Translations under genes and position numbers: made by a program
Notes under the pieces: generated by a model
Databases searched by the model: none
Told to the model about the DNA's origin: nothing
The model's input: only the letters and a program-made list of their open reading frames with translations
Part shown: positions 17,556 to 26,010 of the stretch, in pieces
Numbering within the stretch: the stretch's first letter is position 1
How the letters are laid out: each line of letters opens with the position of its first letter
Source: Enterocloster alcoholdehydrogenati
GTDB taxonomy: Bacteria; Bacillota; Clostridia; Lachnospirales; Lachnospiraceae
Reading direction: 5' to 3'
DNA length: 64,000 bases
Assembly (NCBI RefSeq): GCF_013282095.1
Contig: NZ_BLTJ01000001.1
Span: 186,001 to 250,000, forward strand

Positions 17556-18193
17556 TTCTCTCCTGTCCTTTCCAGAGCTCTGATGATCTTTGTGATCCGC
17601 TCATGTTCTGTTTTCATGCTCACCTGGTTTACTACCATACGGGCCGACAGGGGACAGATCTCTTCCAGTACCGTAAGTCCATTTTCCCTTAAAGTAGAAC
17701 CGGTTTCTACAATATCTACGATCACCTCCGACAGCCCTACAATAGGCGCCAGTTCAATAGAGCCGTTGAGCCGGATGATCTCTGCAGTCTGGTATTTCCG
17801 GTTGTGAAAATAATCCCTGGCAATATTGGGGTATTTTGTCGCTACCCGGATTAACTCGTGATGCTTTAGCCGCTCCCCTGCTGATTCCGGTCCGCAGACG
17901 CACATCCTGCACCGGCCGATCCCCAGATCCATCACCTCATAAAGCTTTCTTCCTTCTTCTAAAATAGTATCCCGGCCTGCAATGCCTATATCGGCGGCCC
18001 CATACTCTACATAGGTGGGAACATCCGTGGCCTTGGCCAGAAAGAAACGAATCCCCAGCTCCTCATTGGCAAAGATCAGCTTTCTGGAATCCTTATCCTT
18101 CATCTCCTCACAGGATATGCCGATTTTTTCAAACATCTCCATGGCCCTAGCGGCAAGTCTGCCCTTGGCCAGAGCGACAGTCAGATATCTCAT
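17552..18193 (-). CDS. hisG: ATP phosphoribosyltransferase, short form
   Basis: Catalytic subunit of the first step of histidine synthesis, 213 residues. This is the short form without the C-terminal regulatory ACT-like domain, which requires HisZ; hisZ is directly upstream (24-base gap). The opening LTVALAKGRL, the VEYGAADIGIAGRD block and the PRPP-binding EIVDIVETGSTLRENGL-like stretch (IVDIVETGSTL) are intact. Feedback control by histidine would act through the HisG-HisZ octamer. Confidence 0.96.
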   Translation of the reverse strand: MRYLTVALAKGRLAARAMEMFEKIGISCEEMKDKDSRKLIFANEELGIRFFLAKATDVPTYVEYGAADIGIAGRDTILEEGRKLYEVMDLGIGRCRMCVCGPESAGERLKHHELIRVATKYPNIARDYFHNRKYQTAEIIRLNGSIELAPIVGLSEVIVDIVETGSTLRENGLTVLEEICPLSARMVVNQVSMKTEHERITKIIRALERTGEK

Positions 18194-18217
18194 GTTCTTA
18201 CCTCCTTACGGATCTGT

Positions 18218-19483
18218 TTATTGACAGGCGGACAGCAAAATCTCATCCACATTTCCCGTCAGAGTGTCAAAAGCCGTGACAAACGAGCGATTGTCTTTCA
18301 GATAGAGGATATTTCTCAGACGGCGTTTCCTGGCCATGTCTTTGTAATCCTCAAACGTCTTTCCCGGAGCCCGGCTCACTGGCTGCACCGGACGGTCCTG
18401 TGAACGGAAAAGGCGGCTTAAGCAGACAGCATTCTCTCTGGCCTCCGGTTCATAGAGGATCATTGTCGCTCCAGCAGTTAAAGGCACATCGATCTTCTGT
18501 CTTAAAAGAGCCGCCATAAGCTGATCTACCACAATGGCGAAGCCCACCGCCGGGGTATCCTTTCCAAACTGCATCAAAAGCCGGTCATACCGGCCTCCCG
18601 TAACGATATAATCTCCGGTTCCATATGTATAGGCCTTGAAAATAATGCCTGTGTAATACTGAAATCTGCTCACCATGCCAAGATCATAGGAAACGCAGTC
18701 TGCTACTTTGTATTCCTCTAACAGCGTGTGAACCCGTTCCAGCCGTTCAATGGCCTTTAAAGCCTTCTCATTGGCTATAAGCACCTTTGCCCTGCGAATC
18801 TTTTCGATATCACCGAAGGTTTCCGTAGTCTTTAACAGCGCCTCTTTTAAATCCTCCCGGATGGAATGGGTCTTTAAAAACGCCTCGGTGCCAAACCGGT
18901 TCTTGTTTTCAATCAACCGGTCCAGTTCCTCCCTATCTTCTTCCTCCAGCCCCGCTTCCTCTGCCAGGCTCCTGTAAAATGCCGCCTGTCCCAGTTCCAC
19001 CTGAAACTCCTTTAATCCGGCGGCTTTCAGACAATCCACCGCCATGGCGATGACCTCTGCATCCGCATCCGGCGAATCATCTCCCAGAAGCTCCGCCCCT
19101 GACTCCGCCCGTTCTTTTAAACGCCCCCGAAAACTGGTATTATTAGTAAAGGTTCGCTCCAGATAACAGAACCTCAGAGACAGTTCGTCATCCATAAAGT
19201 ATTTTGCCGCGCACCTGGCTACTGCAGGAGTCATATCGGGCCGCAGCACCAGCATATGGTTATCCCTGTCAAAAAAGCGAAACATCTCTTCTGAAGCCAC
19301 GCTTCCCCGATCCTCATTAAATATATCCGCGTATTCAAAACTGGGCGTCTGTATATGCTCACAGCCATAGAGGTACAGGGTGTGAAGGATCTTTTCCTGC
19401 ACAGCCAGTTTCCTGCGGCATTCTTCGCCGTAAATGTCCCTGACTCCTTCCGGAGTGTGGATCAGCCTGTTTCGTTTTGTCAT
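18218..19483 (-). CDS. hisZ: ATP phosphoribosyltransferase regulatory subunit
   Basis: HisRS-like paralogue of 421 residues that activates the short HisG. Class II synthetase-like motif 2 (RPDMTPAVAR, then LRFCYLERTF) is present, but the tRNA-synthetase signature for histidine A is changed (GGRYDRLLMQFGKDTPAVGF) and the anticodon-binding domain is reduced. The short HisG next to it and its place as first operon gene support HisZ over a second HisRS. GGGAGG lies 11 bases upstream of the ATG. Confidence 0.93.
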   Translation of the reverse strand: MTKRNRLIHTPEGVRDIYGEECRRKLAVQEKILHTLYLYGCEHIQTPSFEYADIFNEDRGSVASEEMFRFFDRDNHMLVLRPDMTPAVARCAAKYFMDDELSLRFCYLERTFTNNTSFRGRLKERAESGAELLGDDSPDADAEVIAMAVDCLKAAGLKEFQVELGQAAFYRSLAEEAGLEEEDREELDRLIENKNRFGTEAFLKTHSIREDLKEALLKTTETFGDIEKIRRAKVLIANEKALKAIERLERVHTLLEEYKVADCVSYDLGMVSRFQYYTGIIFKAYTYGTGDYIVTGGRYDRLLMQFGKDTPAVGFAIVVDQLMAALLRQKIDVPLTAGATMILYEPEARENAVCLSRLFRSQDRPVQPVSRAPGKTFEDYKDMARKRRLRNILYLKDNRSFVTAFDTLTGNVDEILLSACQ

Positions 19484-19511
19484 ACCAATCGAACCTCCCT
19501 GTTGCAGCCTT

Positions 19512-19533
19512 TCACTTTATATTGGTAAAGTGA
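19512..19533 (-). promoter_or_regulatory. Inverted repeat in the his leader (possible operator)
   Basis: TCACTTTA (19512-19519) and TAAAGTGA (19526-19533) form a perfect 8-bp dyad with six bases between, about 16-37 bases after the predicted transcription start. A GTGATCAC palindrome (19546-19553) overlaps the start itself. The leader of roughly 65 bases is too short for a T-box, so repressor binding is the more likely control. A TrpR-type HisR repressor is known in Firmicutes, but its link to this site is only a guess. Confidence 0.5.
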
Positions 19534-19554
19534 TAATTCATTAACGTGATCACT

Positions 19555-19583
19555 ATTATAAAGGCAAATGAACCGCCTGTCAA
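19555..19583 (-). promoter_or_regulatory. Sigma-A promoter of the his operon
   Basis: Consensus TTGACA (19578-19583) and TATAAT (19555-19560) on the minus strand with a 17-base spacer. The -35 box overlaps the last codons of recU. This is one of the two fully consensus promoters in the window, so strong basal transcription reduced by a repressor would be expected. Confidence 0.85.
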
Positions 19584-20131
19584 TCTTTTTTATCATTCTG
19601 CTGATGGTACTCCAGATCCTTTGCGATCATCTCCAGATAATGAACCAGCATATCCCGATAGGCTCTGATCCGCCAGGAATGGTCGATCTCCTCATAAGTA
19701 AAGCTTTTTCGTCCCCCCGCCTCCATCCGTTCCCAGAACGACTTTACCTTCTGAAAAGGGAGGTAATACATCTCATCCAGTCCAGTATAATACAGAACAA
19801 TAAAGGCGATCCCTCCCTGAGCTTCAAACTCATCCATAAACCGGATCTGATGGGGATGAATGTTCTGAAGGGGAAACGTGGTCGCGGCGCACTCCTTGGC
19901 ATCAAAGCACACCGGAATCCCCTGGACGGCCCCAATATAGTCTACGGTACTTTTCTGGTCAAAATATGCCAGGGTGATATGGCGGCTGGCCTTATCAATC
20001 TGGATGGGCGTGATCGGCGTGGGGATCTTCTGGATCAGCGCCAGTTTTTTCTCCCGGTAGCTGTCGTTGGTGCGGTTGATCAAATCCTCCAGGGTAGATC
20101 CCCGAAGCCCTCTGGTATTCCATGTTCCCAT
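19580..20131 (-). CDS. recU: Holliday junction resolvase RecU
   Basis: RecU nuclease of 183 residues from ATG 20131 (MGTWNTRGLRG), which matches the usual RecU opening; AAAGGA is 12 bases upstream. It cleaves Holliday junctions during recombination and repair. The catalytic core is visible: GSTLEDLINRTN, then STVDYIG and CFDAKE (acidic residues plus Lys of the PD-(D/E)xK fold). The C-terminal part ends in a charged tail (YHQQNDKKD). It stands alone here, without the ponA partner found in Bacillus. Its 3' end overlaps the his promoter -35. Confidence 0.9.
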   Translation of the reverse strand: MGTWNTRGLRGSTLEDLINRTNDSYREKKLALIQKIPTPITPIQIDKASRHITLAYFDQKSTVDYIGAVQGIPVCFDAKECAATTFPLQNIHPHQIRFMDEFEAQGGIAFIVLYYTGLDEMYYLPFQKVKSFWERMEAGGRKSFTYEEIDHSWRIRAYRDMLVHYLEMIAKDLEYHQQNDKKD

Positions 20132-20194
20132 AATTATGTCATTTCCTTTCTGATGTCTGTCTGCCGAATGCTTTGACATTCTTCCTGTAATTTA

Positions 20195-20223
20195 AGTATA
20201 TCAGAGGCAGAGACGGAGGTAAA
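20195..20223 (-). promoter_or_regulatory. Predicted promoter of recU
   Basis: TTTACC (20218-20223) and TATACT (20195-20200) on the minus strand, 17-base spacer, about 64 bases before the RecU ATG. Confidence 0.5.
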
Positions 20224-20253
20224 GACAGGAAAATCCTTGTGAAAATCCCATAA

Positions 20254-20282
20254 TTGCCATTTGCCTCCCTTTGTTCTATAAT
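20254..20282 (+). promoter_or_regulatory. Predicted promoter of the DUF362 gene
   Basis: TTGCCA (20254-20259) and a consensus TATAAT (20277-20282), 17-base spacer, 54 bases before the ATG at 20336. Confidence 0.65.
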
Positions 20283-20335
20283 GAAAATGAAACTGTAAAC
20301 ACTTACATAAAAATAAAGGATTACGAGGTGACACG

Positions 20336-21466
20336 ATGAACCCATCAAACGTTTATTTTACTGATTTCCATACCGTTGCCTTTGGCGACAGCCTTCCTGT
20401 AAAGCTAAAGAAACTGATCAGAAAAGCCGGAATTGAGAAGCTGGATCTGGAGGGAAAGTTTGTAGCCATTAAGATGCATTTCGGGGAACTGGGCAATATC
20501 AGCTACCTGCGGCCCAACTATGCCAGAGCCGTGGCCGATGTGGTAAAGGAACTGGGCGGAAAGCCATTTTTAACCGACTGCAACACCATGTATCCCGGCA
20601 GCAGAAAAAACGCCCTGGAGCATCTGGAGTGCGCCTGGGAAAATGGGTTCACCCCTCTGACCGTAGGATGTCCCATTATCATCGGCGATGGCCTTAAGGG
20701 TACGGATGACATAGATGTTCCGGTACAGGGCGGCGAATATGTAAAGACGGCAAAAATCGGCCGGGCTGTTATGGATGCGGATGTATTTATCAGCCTGACG
20801 CATTTTAAAGGCCATGAAATGACCGGCTTTGGCGGCGCAATCAAAAATATCGGCATGGGCTGCGGCTCCCGGGCAGGCAAGACGGATCAGCACAGCAGCG
20901 GCAAGCCCCATATCACCCCTGACCTCTGCCGCGGCTGCTGCAGATGCCAGAAGGAATGCGCCAACAGAGGCCTTGTCTTTGACGAAGAGACAAGAAAAAT
21001 GCACGTAGACCAGGACAACTGCGTAGGCTGCGGACGCTGTCTGGGCTCCTGTAATTTTGACGCCATCTCCTTTGACAATGATGCGGCCAATGAGCTTTTA
21101 AACTGCCGCATGGCAGAATATACCAAAGCCGTGGTAGACGGACGGCCTAATTTCCATATCTCTCTGATCGTAGATGTGTCCCCCAACTGTGACTGCCATG
21201 GAGAAAACGATATTCCTATTCTCCCTGATATCGGTATGTTTGCCTCCTTCGATCCTCTGGCTTTGGATCAGGCCTGTGTGGATGCCTGCCTGGCCGCCGC
21301 TCCCATACCCGGAAGCCAGCTGGCAAATAATATGGCCAAAAAAGACTTTATCGACCACCATGACCATTTTCGCAACTCCACCCCTGAATCTGAGTGGAGA
21401 AGCTGCCTGGCGCACGCAGAGAAGATCGGACTGGGCTCCAGAGAATATAATCTGATTAAAATGTAG
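20336..21466 (+). CDS. DUF362 domain protein with two 4Fe-4S clusters
   Basis: 376 residues: an N-terminal DUF362 part (about 1-185, with KMHFGELGN and THFKGHEMTGFGGAIKN blocks), a ferredoxin insert (about 195-245) with two four-cysteine motifs (CRGCCRCQKEC and CVGCGRCLGSC), and a C-terminal DUF362 continuation (about 250-376). It is probably a cytoplasmic electron-transfer or redox protein; the reaction of this family is not established. GAGGTGA precedes the ATG. It is flanked by recU (divergent) and a terminator, so it is monocistronic. Confidence 0.87.
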   Translation: MNPSNVYFTDFHTVAFGDSLPVKLKKLIRKAGIEKLDLEGKFVAIKMHFGELGNISYLRPNYARAVADVVKELGGKPFLTDCNTMYPGSRKNALEHLECAWENGFTPLTVGCPIIIGDGLKGTDDIDVPVQGGEYVKTAKIGRAVMDADVFISLTHFKGHEMTGFGGAIKNIGMGCGSRAGKTDQHSSGKPHITPDLCRGCCRCQKECANRGLVFDEETRKMHVDQDNCVGCGRCLGSCNFDAISFDNDAANELLNCRMAEYTKAVVDGRPNFHISLIVDVSPNCDCHGENDIPILPDIGMFASFDPLALDQACVDACLAAAPIPGSQLANNMAKKDFIDHHDHFRNSTPESEWRSCLAHAEKIGLGSREYNLIKM

Positions 21467-21533
21467 ACAGGTTCCGGCATAGTGCCAAACCAGCTCCGCC
21501 AGATATAGCCGTAATAAAAATAAGCAAAAACCG

Positions 21534-21566
21534 CAGAGCGGCATAGCCTTTGGCTATGCCGCTCTG
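21534..21566. terminator. Terminator hairpin after the DUF362 gene
   Basis: Perfect 15-bp inverted repeat CAGAGCGGCATAGCC / GGCTATGCCGCTCTG with a TTT loop. Downstream on the plus strand comes TCTTAAAATATT; upstream AAAAA would supply a T run on the minus strand. It ends the DUF362 transcript before the TetR promoter. Confidence 0.75.
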
Positions 21567-21591
21567 TCTTAAAATATTCCGTCATTTCTTC

Positions 21592-21620
21592 TTGTATTAT
21601 CCTATTGGACGTGATAAAAT
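21592..21620 (+). promoter_or_regulatory. Predicted promoter of the TetR gene
   Basis: TTGTAT (21592-21597) and TAAAAT (21615-21620) with a 17-base spacer, 56 bases before the TetR ATG. TetR proteins usually repress their own promoter, so an operator is expected nearby, but I see no clear dyad. Confidence 0.5.
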
Positions 21621-21676
21621 AAAGACAATATTTTAAATTTGTTTTTATTTCACCGTATTGAGGGAGGGGTGGTAAA

Positions 21677-22297
21677 ATGCCCAAGGTGGCTTATTCTGAA
21701 GAAGATAAAGAGCATATCAGAAATGCACTTATTACAGTTGGGCTTGAACTGATGGCGAAACAGGGCATACAACATACCACAGTTGAGCAAATATATAAAA
21801 AAGTGGGCATTTCAAGAACGTTCTTCTATTCGTTTTTCTCAACAAAGGAAGATTTGATCGTTGAAACGCTGTATCTGCAGCAGCCCAAGATCATTGAATA
21901 TGTGCAAAAGCTGATGGCCGATCCTGCCTTAAGCTGGCGCGATGCTGTGAAACAATTTCTCCATGCCTGCTGCTATGGAGAACAAAATGGGATCGCCGTT
22001 TTAACAATTGAAGAACAGCAGCTTATTTTCAGACACCTGTCAAAGGAAAGCTATCAGATATTCCGCCAAAAGCAGTTCCGTCTTTTTGGAGAGATTTTAG
22101 AAAACCTGGGGATAAAGGCAGACACAGCAAGGATCCATTTATTTACGAATTTAAGTCTGACAGCAATGGTTGTACGCAGAGCGATCCCCGACACTCTGCC
22201 TTTGTTTGTCCCCGAAGCTGCTGATGAAACAGTTGACTTTCAGCTGGATGCCATTGTGGATGCTCTGGAGAAACTAAAAGACGTTCCCACATCTTAG
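21677..22297 (+). CDS. TetR-family transcriptional regulator
   Basis: 206 residues. The N-terminal helix-turn-helix (residues 10-60) is typical: GLELMAKQGIQHTTVEQIYKKVGISRTFFYSFFSTKEDLI. The C-terminal ligand-binding part (about 70-200) is helical and divergent, as usual in the family, so the ligand cannot be named. GGGAGGGG lies before the ATG. The unknown 161-residue protein gene follows 59 bases later with its own ribosome site, and may be its target or partner. Confidence 0.88.
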   Translation: MPKVAYSEEDKEHIRNALITVGLELMAKQGIQHTTVEQIYKKVGISRTFFYSFFSTKEDLIVETLYLQQPKIIEYVQKLMADPALSWRDAVKQFLHACCYGEQNGIAVLTIEEQQLIFRHLSKESYQIFRQKQFRLFGEILENLGIKADTARIHLFTNLSLTAMVVRRAIPDTLPLFVPEAADETVDFQLDAIVDALEKLKDVPTS

Positions 22298-22356
22298 GTA
22301 CAAAATCATGCTTATAAAGCAGTTACAAAAAATATACTATTAAGGAGGAAACAATC

Positions 22357-22842
22357 ATGGGATTCTTTAGCAGGTTATTTAAGGGGCCGGAAGTTGACAT
22401 GGAAAAGAGCAATGCAAATGCAGCAAGAATGCGCGCTCTATTTAACCAGGTTGTAGAAGCCGGGGACAATTACAGGCTTATCTTCGGTTATACCGAGGAT
22501 GTGAGCCGATTTAATTACGGATTTGTTCATGGAAGTAAAACGAAAATCGGAAATTTGATTGTCGGCTGGAATGAGGCCAGCCAGACGATTGCAGTCGTTC
22601 CCACAGTGCCCGATCTTTCCGGCTGCGGTGATCCGACTTACTATCGCCGTTCAGAAATTTTAAAAGCCTATCGGAATAAGTATCCTACAGATGCCTTTAT
22701 CATTTACCCGGACAGAAAAGGGTATATCGGTATCAATGCCTATGACTGGCTGGAAGATGAAAAGCTGTATGTTTATGTATCCCAGGAAAAGGAATTGGCC
22801 GCTTTCACCGACTTTTTTATGAACCGGTTTGCGACAAAGTAA
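22357..22842 (+). CDS. Conserved-looking protein of unknown function, 161 residues
   Basis: I do not recognise this family. The protein is soluble (no signal peptide or membrane helix) with an amphipathic, basic opening (MGFFSRLFKGPEV) like that of some membrane-associated proteins. The body is aromatic-rich: RFNYGFVHGSK, GWNEAS, PTYYRRSE, FIIYPDRKGYIGINAYDWL, and suggests a small alpha/beta fold. AAGGAGGAAAC precedes the ATG, a strong ribosome site. It is probably co-transcribed with the TetR gene and closed by a terminator. Confidence 0.8.
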   Translation: MGFFSRLFKGPEVDMEKSNANAARMRALFNQVVEAGDNYRLIFGYTEDVSRFNYGFVHGSKTKIGNLIVGWNEASQTIAVVPTVPDLSGCGDPTYYRRSEILKAYRNKYPTDAFIIYPDRKGYIGINAYDWLEDEKLYVYVSQEKELAAFTDFFMNRFATK

Positions 22843-22859
22843 CGAGGGAAAAATAAAAA

Positions 22860-22907
22860 CGGAGAGCCGACCGCTTTTTGCAGTGATTAGCTCTCCGCTT
22901 ATTTTTT
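22860..22907 (+). terminator. Intrinsic terminator after the TetR/unknown pair
   Basis: CGGAGAGC (22860-22867) pairs with GCTCTCCG (22890-22897), followed by CTTATTTTTT. The loop is 22 bases. It also separates this transcript from the convergent trpS gene. Confidence 0.75.
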
Positions 22908-22932
22908 ATATCAGTTTTTCTTCCCTCTGATT

Positions 22933-24030
22933 TTACCCTTCTGACTCGCTCTTAAACCGGGCTGCCTGCTCAGCGATCAGTTCCTTATCCTCGAAGTAGT
23001 TGATCTTCATTGCCCGTTTCATCTCTGCCAATGTCTCTGCTGCCTTCTTTTCTGCCCTGATGCTGCCCTCTTCCAGGATCTTGTATACAGCAGGGATATC
23101 CTTTGCAATCTCCCTGCGGCGCTCACGGATGGGACGCAGTTCCTCCTGAATTACGTTATTTAAGAACTTCTTTACTTTAACGTCTCCCAGACCGCCTCTC
23201 ATGTAGTGGGCCTTTAACTCGTCCAGGTTCTGATATTCCGGCAGATACTCCTCAAAATGAGCGTCTGTACAGAAAGCATCCAGATAGATAAAGACAGGAT
23301 TTCCTTCCACCTGCCCCGGATCCTGTACCCTCAGATGGTTGGGATCTGTGTACATGGACATGATCTTTTTTTGGATCTCCTCCTCTGAATCAGACAGGTA
23401 AATGCAGTTTCCAAGGGACTTGCTCATCTTTGCCTTGCCGTCAATGCCCGGCAGACGCAGGCAGGCCTTATTATCTGGAAGAAGGATATCCGGCTCCACC
23501 AGATTTCCGCCGTATACGGTGTTGAACTTGTGGACGATCTCCCTTGTCTGCTCGATCATGGGAGCCTGATCCTCTCCTACCGGCACAGTGGTAGCCTTAA
23601 AGGCAGTGATATCTGCAGCCTGGCTGATGGGGTAGGTGAAAAATCCCACAGGGATGCTTGTCTCGAAGTTGCGCATCTGGATCTCAGATTTTACGGTAGG
23701 ATTGCGCTGGAGACGGGAAACCGTCACAAGATCCATGTAGTAGAAGGTCATCTCGCACAGCTCCGGGATCTGGGACTGGATGAACAGGGTGGACTTTGCT
23801 GGATCCAGGCCGCAGGCCAGATAGTCAAGAGCTACCTCGATAATGTTCTGGCGTACCTTTTCAGGATTGTCCGCGTTGTCCGTCAGCGCCTGAGCGTCAG
23901 CGATCATGATGTAGATCTCATCAAACTGGCCGGAATTTTGCAGTTCTACTCTGCGTTTTAAGGAACCCACATAATGTCCAACGTGAAGACGGCCGGTAGG
24001 ACGGTCGCCGGTTAATATGATTTTTCCCAT
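22933..24030 (-). CDS. trpS: Tryptophan--tRNA ligase
   Basis: Class I synthetase of 365 residues charging tRNA-Trp. The ATG at 24030 ([13 protein letters not shown]) follows AGAGGA; in-frame codons upstream lie in the promoter leader. The HIGH-equivalent is [10 protein letters not shown] and the second signature is KMSKS. The C-terminus is about 25-30 residues longer than the compact Bacillus enzyme, with a charged helix. It has its own promoter and only a 44-base leader, so there is no room for a T-box riboswitch. Confidence 0.96.
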   Translation of the reverse strand: MGKIILTGDRPTGRLHVGHYVGSLKRRVELQNSGQFDEIYIMIADAQALTDNADNPEKVRQNIIEVALDYLACGLDPAKSTLFIQSQIPELCEMTFYYMDLVTVSRLQRNPTVKSEIQMRNFETSIPVGFFTYPISQAADITAFKATTVPVGEDQAPMIEQTREIVHKFNTVYGGNLVEPDILLPDNKACLRLPGIDGKAKMSKSLGNCIYLSDSEEEIQKKIMSMYTDPNHLRVQDPGQVEGNPVFIYLDAFCTDAHFEEYLPEYQNLDELKAHYMRGGLGDVKVKKFLNNVIQEELRPIRERRREIAKDIPAVYKILEEGSIRAEKKAAETLAEMKRAMKINYFEDKELIAEQAARFKSESEG

Positions 24031-24080
24031 TGTATTTATCCTCTCATCTCCGCTTTCAGAAACGGATTTTATCATAGATA

Positions 24081-24109
24081 AGCATACCCCAAAGGAATGG
24101 TTCTGTCAA
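24081..24109 (-). promoter_or_regulatory. Predicted sigma-A promoter of trpS
   Basis: TTGACA (24104-24109) and TATGCT (24081-24086) on the minus strand with a 17-base spacer; start predicted near 24074. Confidence 0.7.
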
Positions 24110-24159
24110 GCGGCGGAAAACTCCCTGCATCGGCACCGCAGCACCGGCACGTTAGGATG

Positions 24160-25179
24160 TCACTCCATCCCTTCCCCCCTCATGACCCTTAAAAATGCTT
24201 CCGGCAGAGGCGCAAAAAACTCTTTACCGGCAAGATAATCCAGAGGGTAGGGAAGCTTTTGCGGCATTGCCAGTTTCCAGGAGTGAAGAAGCTGAGAATT
24301 GACCCTGTATTTTTGGCGAACCGCCTCATTGACCGCCCGGTCGCCGTACTTGAAATCTCCTAAAATGGGATGGCCGATAGAAGCCAGATGGGCGCGGATC
24401 TGATGGCTCCTGCCGGTGATCAGGGTTACCTGCAGCAAAGTGGCGCTGCCATTTGTCTTTAATGGAACATATTCCGTCATAATGGGCACACTGTTTTCCA
24501 CCTCCATCGCGTGAATCTGGACGGTGTTAGCCGTCTCATCCTTTCTTAAAAAGCCCGCGATCATCTGCCGTTTTGTCACCGCTCCCTTTACCAGGCACTG
24601 ATAATATTTGTGAATACTCCGATCCTTGAACACCTGGTTCATCACCTGAAGGCCGGGAAGGGATACGCCTGCCGTCACCAGACCGCTGGTATTGCGGTCC
24701 AGGCGGTTGCAGATAGACGGCTTAAAGGTGCGAAGCTGCTCTACCGGCAGATGGCCGGAATCGATCAGGTAATTAAGAATATGCTCGTTCAGGGAAATAT
24801 CCCCGTCCTTTGCCTTCTGGGAGAGCATACCAGAAGGCTTGTTGACGATCAGGATATTCTTATCCTCGTAAATAATATCAAGACGGGACATCCGACCGCG
24901 TCTGTCCGGCGATTCCCCCCGCTTATTTGGGACGTCTGCCTTTACACTGGAGACGGGTATCCTGGAAAATTTAGCAATGGTATCCTCTGCCAGAAACAGC
25001 CGGATCTCATCTCCCTCTTTGAGCCGCTCTCCTCCCTCGCATCTCTTTCCGTTCAGCGTAATATTTTTTTTACGCATCATTTTATATAAAAAACCCTTTT
25101 GGGCCTGGTTGAGATACTTGGCCAGAAGCTTATCAAGCCTCTGCCCTGCTTCATTGGCCGTAACCTTTAATAGATGCAT
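24160..25179 (-). CDS. RluA-family pseudouridine synthase
   Basis: 339 residues. An N-terminal S4 RNA-binding domain (about 10-65, GQRLDKLLAKYL...GKRCEGGERLKEGDEI) is joined by a basic linker to the catalytic domain (about 95-320). The catalytic signature NRLDRNTSGL contains the essential Asp, and the IIYEDKNILIVNKPSG and TGRSHQIRAHLA blocks are the RluA-family landmarks. It converts uridine to pseudouridine in rRNA or tRNA; RluC/RluD-type 23S sites are likely but not certain. It is the last gene of the RNA-modification operon, 36 bases after the SDR gene. Confidence 0.92.
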   Translation of the reverse strand: MHLLKVTANEAGQRLDKLLAKYLNQAQKGFLYKMMRKKNITLNGKRCEGGERLKEGDEIRLFLAEDTIAKFSRIPVSSVKADVPNKRGESPDRRGRMSRLDIIYEDKNILIVNKPSGMLSQKAKDGDISLNEHILNYLIDSGHLPVEQLRTFKPSICNRLDRNTSGLVTAGVSLPGLQVMNQVFKDRSIHKYYQCLVKGAVTKRQMIAGFLRKDETANTVQIHAMEVENSVPIMTEYVPLKTNGSATLLQVTLITGRSHQIRAHLASIGHPILGDFKYGDRAVNEAVRQKYRVNSQLLHSWKLAMPQKLPYPLDYLAGKEFFAPLPEAFLRVMRGEGME

Positions 25180-25215
25180 GATCGTTTTCTCCTTATGTGC
25201 TCGTAAATGCCTGCT

Positions 25216-26004
25216 CTAATCCCACCGGCTTCCCTTGGGCGCATACTCAATCCGCTCCATCAGATCCAGGATCAGGCGATGGGGGAGGAGCTTTGTCAGC
25301 AGGCAGAACGCCTTCATCGTCCAGCCGTAAATGGACAGTTCCCTTCCCGCCACGCTGTCCCGGAGGGCCTTTTTTACCACCCGGTCGGGCTTTGCCATTA
25401 CAAGCTGCTTATATAGGGGAATTTCCCCTGTGGTCTGGGCGATATCAAAAAATTCGGTTTTCACCGGACCGGGGCAGACGGCGGTAACGCAGATTCTTCT
25501 TCCCTTAAGTTCCCGGTTTAAGGCGCGGCTGTAGCTTAAAACAAAGGCTTTTGACGCCGCATACACCGCAAAGCCCGGCTGAGGCAAAAAGGCGGCGCTG
25601 GAAGCATACTGGATGATCCGGCTGTTGTCCGGCATAAAGGGGAGCACCAGGGCCGTCACTGCCGCGAGCGCTGCGCAGTTAAGCTCTGCCATACCGGCCT
25701 GTTGGGTTACTGGAAGGTTCTCTGCCAGGCCGATTTTTCCAAAACCTGCGGCATTCACCAAAAACTTTACCTTCGGCTTTTCTGCATCCAAAGCGTTTTT
25801 AAGCACCTGACGCCCTTCCTCTCCCGTAAGATCCAGCGCAAAGGCACGCACGGGCACGCCGATGCTTCTCTTTAATTCCTCTAAGCGGTCCGCCCGCCGC
25901 CCAATGGCCCAGACTGCGTCGATCCCCTTAAACTGCTCCCACAGCTGAATAGCTGTCTCCCTCCCCATTCCTGAGGTGGCTCCTGTTACAACAGCGATCA
26001 TCAT
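25216..26004 (-). CDS. Short-chain dehydrogenase/reductase
   Basis: Classical SDR of 262 residues. TGATSGMGRE (7-16) is the dinucleotide-binding turn, NAAGF the structural Asn motif, and YAASKAF the catalytic Tyr-Lys pair, preceded by a serine in QYASSAAF. The C-terminus ends in a hydrophobic helix (KAFCLLTKLLPHRLI) like the membrane-anchoring tail of DltE/YqjQ-type SDRs. The substrate is unknown. Two ATG codons in tandem make the exact start ambiguous by one residue. It follows ygiQ by six bases. Confidence 0.88.
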   Translation of the reverse strand: MMIAVVTGATSGMGRETAIQLWEQFKGIDAVWAIGRRADRLEELKRSIGVPVRAFALDLTGEEGRQVLKNALDAEKPKVKFLVNAAGFGKIGLAENLPVTQQAGMAELNCAALAAVTALVLPFMPDNSRIIQYASSAAFLPQPGFAVYAASKAFVLSYSRALNRELKGRRICVTAVCPGPVKTEFFDIAQTTGEIPLYKQLVMAKPDRVVKKALRDSVAGRELSIYGWTMKAFCLLTKLLPHRLILDLMERIEYAPKGSRWD

Positions 26005-26010
26005 ATGGCG

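Noticed and set aside
18218-19483. Histidyl-tRNA synthetase
   Set aside because: The gene is first in a his operon, next to a short hisG that needs HisZ, and the C-terminal anticodon domain is reduced.
19484-19580. T-box riboswitch upstream of the his operon
   Set aside because: The predicted leader is only about 65 bases, with no T-box sequence or Stem I; a dyad fits better.
20570-21004. 144-residue minus-strand frame
   Set aside because: Antisense to the DUF362 gene, whose Fe-S motifs are intact; shadow frame.
24031-24160. T-box upstream of trpS
   Set aside because: The promoter leaves a 44-base leader, too short for a T-box, and no terminator is seen.
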